A stretch of 9,583 nucleotides of DNA. Origin: Acetatifactor sp. GTDB taxonomy: Bacteria > Bacillota > Clostridia > Lachnospirales > Lachnospiraceae. Below are positions 1 to 6,900 of the stretch, one piece after another. The notes under the pieces are model-generated. The model did no database searches. It was not told the origin of the DNA and saw only the letters and a program-made list of their open reading frames with translations. The translations under genes and the position numbers were made by a program. Every line of letters begins with the position of its first letter. Positions within the stretch are counted from its first letter, which is position 1. The stretch covers positions 1 to 9,583 of the forward strand of contig JAILPF010000561.1 in assembly GCA_024699575.1 (NCBI GenBank). The letters run 5' to 3'.

Positions 1-35
1 GGCAGTATTGCTGACAGCAATACTGCCGTTTTTTT
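1..35 (+). terminator. Intrinsic-terminator-like hairpin ahead of the permeases
   Basis: Positions 1-12 and 16-27 are perfect reverse complements (12-bp stem), with a 3-base loop (gac, 13-15). The stem is followed by a g and seven T residues at 29-35. This is the classic form of a Rho-independent terminator for + strand transcription. The permease ribosome binding site begins only about six bases later, so no promoter fits between them. It therefore probably acts as a partial terminator or mRNA 3'-end stabiliser inside an operon, with the permeases made by read-through. In many sugar ABC operons such a hairpin follows the solute-binding-protein gene; that gene would lie outside this window, so its presence is inference. 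Confidence 0.9.
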
Positions 36-40
36 GTGGA

Positions 41-47
41 AAGGAAG
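41..47 (+). promoter_or_regulatory. Ribosome binding site of the first permease
   Basis: The purine-rich AAGGAAG lies 6 bases before the ATG at 54 and decides that start. The in-frame GTG at 36 directly abuts the terminator T tract and has only hairpin and T-rich sequence upstream, with no Shine-Dalgarno. Starting at 54 removes six residues and leaves a short basic N-terminus before the first membrane segment. Confidence 0.75.
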
Positions 48-53
48 AAACGG

Positions 54-926
54 ATGAAAGTAAAAACAAAAGATCGATTTTTTGTAATCGGATTTCTAAT
101 AATCCCAATTATGCTGCTGGTGCTGTTTTCCTATTATCCACTGGCAAAGCTGATTCAGCTTAGCTTCACGGATTGGAACGGAATGACACCCAGTGTAAAA
201 TACATCGGGTTTAAGAATTATAAAGATATTTTTACACAAAAAGAGTTGTTTCAGACTTTTGGAAACAACATGGCTTACGTAATCACAGCAATTCTTCAGC
301 AGTTCGCAGGGCTGTTTTTGGCTGTTCTTCTGAATAGCAATATTAAAATGAAAACAACATTCAGAGCAATTTTGTTTATGCCTTATATTATCAATGGCGT
401 AGCAGTTGCTTTTATGTTCAATTATATGTATGACTACAGCAACTCACCGGTCAACATGGTGCTAAAAGTGCTGGGCATTAACGCAGTCCATTTTATCAGC
501 CCATCCTATATGACCAACTTTGCGCTGTCTTTTATCAGTTTTTGGAAGTATGTTGGGTATACGATGGTTATTTATCTGGCAGCGTTACAGTCTATTCCAA
601 ATGAGGTGTATGAAGCGGCCAGAATTGATGGGGCAGGGTTCTTTGGAACGATTCGTTACATTACCTTCCCAAATATCAAGAGTATGCTGAAGGTCTCTTT
701 ACTTCTTAGTTTAAACGGTGCATTGCAAGTTTATTTTGAACCCTTCCTGATTACAAAAGGTGGACCCAACGGAAGAACTGCAACCTTTATCAGCAAGTCG
801 TTGGAGCTTGCCTACAGCTACCGTAAATACGGCAAAGCAGCTGCAATGGGTGTAATCTTGTTACTTATCATTATTTTGATTGTTTTGGCGCAGAAAGTAT
901 TTTTAAGAGAGGAGAAAGACAAATGA
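54..926 (+). CDS. Sugar ABC transporter permease, MalF/UgpA type (CUT1 family)
   Basis: Integral membrane subunit of a carbohydrate ABC importer, 290 residues from ATG 54. It has about six hydrophobic membrane segments: the first at roughly residues 9-30, the last near the C-terminus in a run of I/L/V before a charged tail. The hallmark EAA loop, which docks the ATPase, is visible at residues 187-206: EAARIDGAG followed by I-x-FP at the expected spacing. The N-terminal side contains YYPL and FTDWNG-like segments usual in MalF/UgpA/LacF-type permeases. It overlaps the next permease by four bases (ATGA), implying translational coupling. Together they form the heterodimeric channel. No ATPase or binding protein is in the window. 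The family is clear, but substrate cannot be read from the permease; the adjacent beta-glycanase suggests plant-derived oligosaccharides. Starting at GTG 36 would give 296 residues and is less likely. Confidence 0.93.
   Translation: MKVKTKDRFFVIGFLIIPIMLLVLFSYYPLAKLIQLSFTDWNGMTPSVKYIGFKNYKDIFTQKELFQTFGNNMAYVITAILQQFAGLFLAVLLNSNIKMKTTFRAILFMPYIINGVAVAFMFNYMYDYSNSPVNMVLKVLGINAVHFISPSYMTNFALSFISFWKYVGYTMVIYLAALQSIPNEVYEAARIDGAGFFGTIRYITFPNIKSMLKVSLLLSLNGALQVYFEPFLITKGGPNGRTATFISKSLELAYSYRKYGKAAAMGVILLLIIILIVLAQKVFLREEKDK
908..914 (+). promoter_or_regulatory. Ribosome binding site of the second permease
   Basis: AGAGGAG lies inside the 3' end of the first permease gene, 8 bases before ATG 923. 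The site plus the ATGA stop/start overlap supports coupled translation of the two permeases in equal amounts. Confidence 0.75.
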
Positions 927-1789
927 GTAAGATAAGAAAAGTCAAAGACGTACCCCCCTCTCCGTTTATTGTGAATCATAAGGTTGGCAGATTTCTGATG
1001 TATCTGATACTCTGCCTCGGTGTAATCGGCGTGTTTGCACCGTTGTTCATCATCGCGAATGTGTCCTTAAAAACCAACGAAGAGTACATGATGAAAGGGG
1101 TATATTCCATCCCGGAGAACATTCTGAATATAACAAACTATGTTCGTGCATTTAGTGAAGGAAAGTTTTTGACCGGATTTTTGAATACCGGAATTTTGGT
1201 AATGGTGAGTGTTCCACTTGCAATCTTGTTCGGAACTATGGTGGCATACTCTCTTTCCAGATTTGACTTTAAATTGAAGCCGCTGATATATATGGCATTT
1301 TTGATTCCTACCTTTATTCCGGGGATGACGGTAACGATTGCAACTTTCCAGATTATCAAGACGCTGGGACTTTACAATTCCATTTTTGCCGGCATCATTC
1401 TTTACATCGGAACGGACATCATGCAGATTTATATTTTCCTGCAATTTATCAATCAGGTACCCAAGGCACTGGATGAGAGTGCAAGAATCGACGGGGCAAC
1501 GCGTATGCAGATTTATTTTCGGATTATTATGCCACAGTTAAAGCCGGCGATTGCCACTACAGTAATTTTGAAACTTCTGGGAATTTATAATGATTTCTTT
1601 ACGCCGTACATGTATATGCCAAAGATAAAAACGGCAGCGACGGGACTGTACTCATTCTCCGGTGACAAGTTGGCGGAGTGGCCGCTTATGTCGGCAGCAA
1701 TCATTTTGGTCGCAATTCCGACTATCATTATATATATTTTCCTGCAAAAATATATTATCAGCGGTGTGACAGATGGAGCAGTGAAATAA
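923..1789 (+). CDS. Sugar ABC transporter permease, MalG/UgpE type (CUT1 family)
   Basis: Second membrane subunit of the oligosaccharide importer, 288 residues. Six hydrophobic segments are visible. The first is near residues 24-48, preceded by a basic N-terminus. The last lies just before the C-terminal tail SGVTDGAVK, a typical MalG-family ending. The cytoplasmic EAA loop is at residues 185-206. Here the motif reads ESARIDGA, with Ser in place of the first Ala, followed by I-x-MP; this substitution is within normal MalG variation. The segment after membrane helix 1 ([11 protein letters not shown]) matches the S-x-K-x-x-x-E pattern common in this family. The gene overlaps the upstream permease by 4 bases and ends 31 bases before the chemoreceptor start on the same strand. 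Family assignment is firm; substrate is inferred only from context. Confidence 0.93.
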   Translation: MSKIRKVKDVPPSPFIVNHKVGRFLMYLILCLGVIGVFAPLFIIANVSLKTNEEYMMKGVYSIPENILNITNYVRAFSEGKFLTGFLNTGILVMVSVPLAILFGTMVAYSLSRFDFKLKPLIYMAFLIPTFIPGMTVTIATFQIIKTLGLYNSIFAGIILYIGTDIMQIYIFLQFINQVPKALDESARIDGATRMQIYFRIIMPQLKPAIATTVILKLLGIYNDFFTPYMYMPKIKTAATGLYSFSGDKLAEWPLMSAAIILVAIPTIIIYIFLQKYIISGVTDGAVK

Positions 1790-1808
1790 GAAAGGTGTGT
1801 TCAATGAT

Positions 1809-1815
1809 AGGAGGT
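1809..1815 (+). promoter_or_regulatory. Consensus ribosome binding site of the chemoreceptor gene
   Basis: AGGAGGT stands 5 bases before ATG 1821, an essentially perfect Shine-Dalgarno. It decides the start: the in-frame GTG at 1797 is only 7 bases after the permease stop, and starting there would place this ribosome site inside the coding sequence. Confidence 0.9.
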
Positions 1816-1820
1816 ATCTT

Positions 1821-3881
1821 ATGAAAAAAGGGAAGAAATTTGGTTTCCGCTCCGTGAGGAGAAAACTTTTGGCAGCGTTTGCTGTCATGATTTTACAGCT
1901 TCTGATATTGGGCAGTCTGACTTATGGAAAAGCTTCCGAAGTGATTATGGAAAGCTATCGTGATACAGTCTTAAATACAGTATCTGCAAACGGGAAATAT
2001 TTGGAACTGATTATGAGCAGTATAGAGTCGAGGGCGACGCAGATGGTCAGCAACGAAAATTTGCGCAGATATTACACAGGGGGCTACGAAAAAGGGAGTA
2101 TTGATGAATATAATGCCTATAACAGTCTTTATAAGGACATGCTTGCAACTGTAGGCGGTGACAAGTTTATTGCAACGATTACGGTAGTGCCGGTGGGCGA
2201 CAATCCCATTTCCACTGAGAAGAACTTTAAGGATGGAGAACATCTTGGATTCCCTGAGTCAGAGGAAGTGGCAGCTCTGAATGCTAGTGGAGAGAATTTC
2301 ATTTGGCTCAGAAACCATCCGTATCTTGATGAAACATTGGGAATGTCAGACTCAAATTATGCATCAACGTTGGTGCGATATTTATACAATAAGGGGAATC
2401 GTGTAATTGCCTATCTCTTATTGGATGTGAAGATGGAGTCTATTACAGCTATTTTGGATGGAATGGATATAGGTGAAAATGCTATGGCAGAGTTCCTTCT
2501 GCCGGATGGCGCCAGGATTAAATCGGTAGAGAATACCCCCACTGATCAGTGGGATATTACGAAAGAGGCGTTTTTCGAGGAAATGAAGACTTCGGAAAAA
2601 GTGTGTGGTATTCAAGAATTTACTTACGGTAGTGAAGAATATTTGTGTACATATTACAGAGTTAATCCGAATGGAACATTTTTGATTCATGTATTGGATA
2701 AACAGGTGATTGCAAAACAAGCCGGCGGTATCAAGGTTATCATCTGGGGAGTACTGATAGGAACAATCATTTTGGCACTGATGATTGCTACTTACATCTC
2801 CGGAGATATCGGTAGCGTCATTGAGCGGATTACGAAGCAGATGACAAAGGTGGCAGAGGGTGATTTGACAGTCACTATCAAGAATAACCGTAAGGATGAA
2901 TTTGGCAGGCTGATGGAAAGTATTTCAGATATGACTTGCAACATCAGAAAGCTTGTCGGTGAGACTGTGACCGTAGCGGGAAGTGTAAAAAGCTCCGCCT
3001 GGAACGTGCAGAGTGCCGCGGAAGGGATTACCAACCGTGCACAGGATATGGGGGAAGCTTTGAGTGAGATGGAAAAAGGCAGTTCCCAGCAAGCCGGCCA
3101 AGCCAGCGAATGTCTGGAGGAGATGAGTGTTCTCTCAGAAAAAATAGAGAATGTGAATTCCAACAATCAGGTGATGGGTGAGATTGCAGAGCATACCAGT
3201 AATTATGTGGAACAGGGAGTTGAAAAGATTAATTTCCTGAACAATCAGATTCATGATACTGCACAGATTACGAAAGAAATATTGGACCAGATAGAACTCT
3301 TGTGCGCTGATACCAAGACAATCGGGCAGATTACGGCATTGATTAATGAGGTGGCAGATCAGACTAATCTTTTGGCACTTAATGCTTCTATTGAGGCAGC
3401 CAGGGCAGGAACTTACGGAAGAGGGTTTGCCGTGGTGGCAGAAGAAATCAGAAAGCTGGCAGAACAGTCTGTGGCTGCAGCGGTGGATATCGAGTCAAAT
3501 ATTAAGCAGATTGTGAAACGAAGCAGTCTGATGAGTGAAAAGGCACTGGATGTGGATAAAGTGCTGAATGCCCAGCAACAGTCTGTGGATGAAACTGTGA
3601 TTTTATTCCGAGGGGTGAAGGATGAACTGGGACATTTTATGGAGCACATGGATTCCATCACGGAGGAAATCACAGAGGTGGAACATGTGAAAAATCATAG
3701 CTTAGAGGCTATGGGAAGCATTGCCGCTGTGGTGGAGGAAACCTCTGCGGTGACGACAACCATCAATACAAGTGCCCAAAGTCAGATTGAATTGGTTGGG
3801 AATTTGAACAGGGCAATGGGACAGTTACAGGAGAACGCGCAGACGCTTGAAAAGGCAGTGAATCTTTTTGTATTGGAATAA
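1821..3881 (+). CDS. Methyl-accepting chemotaxis protein with extracellular dCache-like sensor
   Basis: Transmembrane chemoreceptor, 686 residues from ATG 1821. In order: a basic cytoplasmic N-terminus; membrane helix 1 at about 16-36; an extracellular domain of about 265 residues (37-303) that starts with a long helix and has the size and alternating beta/helix look of a dCache sensor; membrane helix 2 at 304-326; a HAMP domain at 327-383 ending near a DEFG element (359-362); then a long coiled-coil signalling domain. The hairpin tip reads [17 protein letters not shown] (ending at residue 530) and continues [16 protein letters not shown]. The canonical Glu after ARAG is Thr531. The two arms around the tip are each about 150 residues, fitting a 44H-type receptor like B. 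subtilis Mcp[10 protein letters not shown] segment near the C-terminus fits a methylation site. There is no NWETF-type CheR-tethering pentapeptide. Ligand is unknown; sitting between sugar permeases and a glycosidase suggests a saccharide or a sugar-loaded binding protein. Confidence 0.95.
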   Translation: MKKGKKFGFRSVRRKLLAAFAVMILQLLILGSLTYGKASEVIMESYRDTVLNTVSANGKYLELIMSSIESRATQMVSNENLRRYYTGGYEKGSIDEYNAYNSLYKDMLATVGGDKFIATITVVPVGDNPISTEKNFKDGEHLGFPESEEVAALNASGENFIWLRNHPYLDETLGMSDSNYASTLVRYLYNKGNRVIAYLLLDVKMESITAILDGMDIGENAMAEFLLPDGARIKSVENTPTDQWDITKEAFFEEMKTSEKVCGIQEFTYGSEEYLCTYYRVNPNGTFLIHVLDKQVIAKQAGGIKVIIWGVLIGTIILALMIATYISGDIGSVIERITKQMTKVAEGDLTVTIKNNRKDEFGRLMESISDMTCNIRKLVGETVTVAGSVKSSAWNVQSAAEGITNRAQDMGEALSEMEKGSSQQAGQASECLEEMSVLSEKIENVNSNNQVMGEIAEHTSNYVEQGVEKINFLNNQIHDTAQITKEILDQIELLCADTKTIGQITALINEVADQTNLLALNASIEAARAGTYGRGFAVVAEEIRKLAEQSVAAAVDIESNIKQIVKRSSLMSEKALDVDKVLNAQQQSVDETVILFRGVKDELGHFMEHMDSITEEITEVEHVKNHSLEAMGSIAAVVEETSAVTTTINTSAQSQIELVGNLNRAMGQLQENAQTLEKAVNLFVLE

Positions 3882-3892
3882 AAGGAAGATTG

Positions 3893-3907
3893 AAGGAGAA
3901 GGTAGGA
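3893..3907 (+). promoter_or_regulatory. Ribosome binding region of the glycosidase gene
   Basis: Two overlapping candidates occur in the 29-base gap: AAGGAG at 3893-3898, 12 bases before ATG 3911, and TAGGA at 3903-3907, 3 bases before it. Neither spacing is ideal alone. The start at 3911 is supported mainly by the signal peptide that begins there (M-R-R and a hydrophobic core). GTG 3920, three codons in, would be a weaker alternative because it removes both arginines. Confidence 0.55.
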
Positions 3908-3910
3908 AAT

Positions 3911-6900
3911 ATGAGACGGGTGAGTAAATTAGTGGGGATGGTTTTTGCAGCAGTGCTCGCGGTAACCGGTTTGACCGGTACTTTGAGCAAAACAGTGGCT
4001 CAGGCAGCAGGAGGAAGTATGACATTTTCATATGCAGACCATTTTACAACGGTGTTTGAACATTATGTGACGACATCGGGAATCAGATTGATGGACGGAA
4101 ACAGTGAACTGAGATTTATCTCCTTAAATTATCCGCAGGCGACCAGCGATACCAAGTGGGAGCAGGAGAATGCAATTAAGACAATTAAGGCGATGGGGGG
4201 CAATGTTACCCGAAGCTATACCATTCCCGTGTGGAATGAAAATAATGCTGACAGAGCATATGTGACAGGAGTGGACAACGAGGGAAAGCTCACCTTCAAC
4301 GAACATGCATTGGATAAGCTGGACCAGCTTCTGGCAATCTGCAATGAGCAGGGTGTGAGAGTGATTGTCCCTCTGGTGGATCATTGGCATTGGATTGGAG
4401 GGATTGACGGTTATGTTTATCTGGCTGGAAAATCTGATGGAAATCCCAGCTCCTCCTCTTTTCAGGATTGGGCGTGGAAATTTTACTCAGACGATACCTG
4501 TAAGGATTATTTTAAACAGATGATTTCTCATCTTCTGGAGAGAGAAAATTCGGTTACAGGAGTCAAGTATAAGGATGACCCGGCAATTCTGTGCTGGGAG
4601 ACGGCAAACGAGGCAGGTGGTAACCAGACGAATCAGCAGACATATGATGATGTACTTTCGGCCTGGACCATTGATGTGGTGAATCATATCAAATCCATTG
4701 ATTCCAATCATCTGGTGCTGGACGGAAGAATGTCAACGACCGCACAGTCCAGACAGGTTAACAATCCGGCGGATATTTTAGGTGCGCATTATTATGAAGG
4801 CAATTATGCTACAAGATGTGCAGATGATACGGTTGCTGTTCATGCCGCCGGAAAGCCCTTTATTCTGGGGGAATTTGGTGGAAAGGTAAAAGCGGAGCCT
4901 TGTATTGATGTGTTTCAGGCAGGCGTGGACAATGATACCAATGGAATTATGATGTGGAGTCTGCGGGCGCATAAGGATGGATTTGGTTACTATTTTCATG
5001 ATGAGGATGGTTATTGGGCAGCCTATCATTGGCCGGGATTTGTATCAGGTGACTACTATGGGGAGACGGAAATTCTGCGTGCAATCTATGCTTATGCTCA
5101 GATTGTGAACGGCAATGCCTCCGATTATGAGGAGGCAAAACAGATACCGATTCCGGCACCGGAGACTGCTGAGGCGCCTCTTCTTTACGAGACTTCTTTT
5201 GCAGATGGTTCTGTGGGAGATATCAAATGGAGAGGTGTTGTGGGCGGTGCGTGGTATGAGATTCAACGTGCTGCCGGAGTGGTAACAGAAAGTGAAGGAG
5301 ATTCCGTCTGGACGACCATCGCAGATGAGTCTGATTATATCTATGATTCCGGACGAAACTGGGAGGATAAAGCCCATGATTGTATCGCTGGGTACCATGA
5401 TGAGACTGCGGTGGATGGACAAACCTATTCCTACCGTCTGCGCGCATGTAACGAGAGCGGTGTCGGACTTTGGTCCAATATTGTGACGGTGGATAACGCA
5501 AAACATGTGGTGGAGGATGAACTGGATTTGATTGCTGTGTCCAGCACAGACAAAAATCCCACTGAAATCCGCAGAACTTACAGCAACGATCATTCAGCTA
5601 ATGTGGAATATTCCAGCAGCTCCATTGTGAACAAGAGTGACACGGAAGGTTATATTGAATATCAGGCAATGATTCCGGTGGAGACCGTGGAGGTCAAAGC
5701 AATTGCAGAGACAGAAGAAGGGTGTGAACCACAGATTTATGTTTCCGGCGATGGAATCAAGTATACCCGGATGGAAGTGGAGCATACAGCGGGAACCAAG
5801 GTTTACCGTTGCAATGTCGCAGGTGGATCCAATCATTACTATGTGACCAGAGTTTATCTGGCAGGGGAGAGCAAATGTAAGCTGGATGCGATTACCATTA
5901 CATATTCCAATGATGGTACAAGTTACCGGGAGCAGAACAGTGGTGCTCCGGTCGGTACCAACGTGATGATTCAGGACAATACTTTTGGAGAAAACGGTGT
6001 AGCTCCGCTCTACACTTTTAAGGATACGCATACGCTTCTCTATAAAACAGGTGATGATATCAATGCATATCGTATTACAGCGAAAGTGGTGGGCGATGCC
6101 AGACCCGTTGTGGAGTATGCTTATGATGGCGTGAAATTTAATGTAGCCGATATTTTGTCTGAGACTGCGGAAACATCGGGAACCGTAGTAGTATACGGCA
6201 ATTTAAATGTTACCGAGACTATCCGCGGAATTCGGGTGACAATTCCGGAAGGCAGTGAGGATGCGATACAGATTCTTTCGGTAGAACTTTCCTCCGGAAC
6301 CAAATCCATTCCCCTGGCACAGGTGGCACCGGCAAATACTCTGGAGGACGGTGAATATTATTTCGGCAGCAATGAAAACCTTGCAAGTACCTATGTGGTA
6401 AACGGAGACGTCTCAAGTGACAGTATCATCTATGAAAAGGAGATGAATGGTGCTGATTTCTCAGAATATGACTGTGTGTTTGCATGGATTCTGCCGGATA
6501 ACAGCAACAACCGTCTGGCGATGCAGCTGGTAGATGGAAGCGGAAATATATGGACAAGCTCTGAGGTTACTTTGACAGGAAGTCGAGGGACCATGAGAAA
6601 ATTTGATTTAAATGACTTTACATGTACTTCCGCTGCCGTTATGGATAAAGGAAGAATTGCCAAGCTCAGATTTGTCATCACATCGGGAGAATCAGTGTCG
6701 ACGACAGCCATCGGAAGGGTTGCATTGGATGGTAATCATTGCTATACGGGAAACTATGGCGTAGCACTGGATTATGCATTTGATACATTAAGCTATAACC
6801 ATGTTTATGTGGATAGTGTATATGCCAGCTCCTCCACAAAGGTGGACGATTTTGAGGGATACAGTGGTTCCAGCAATCTGTTGAATGCGGCGTATAATAA

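Noticed and set aside
1338..1541. 67-codon + strand frame inside the second permease
   Set aside because: Overlaps the conserved EAA-loop region of the permease in another frame and has a Ser/Arg/Phe-rich composition typical of a shadow.
1797..1820. Upstream GTG start for the chemoreceptor
   Set aside because: Starting here would put the consensus AGGAGGT (1809-1815) inside the gene and add eight residues ahead of the usual basic N-terminus; ATG 1821 fits far better.
5045..5593. Long minus-strand open frame of 182 codons
   Set aside because: It lies wholly inside the continuous + strand glycosidase frame, has no ribosome site I can see and gives a His/Ile/Cys-rich protein with no recognisable domain. 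The same holds for the other antisense frames under the permeases, chemoreceptor and glycosidase.
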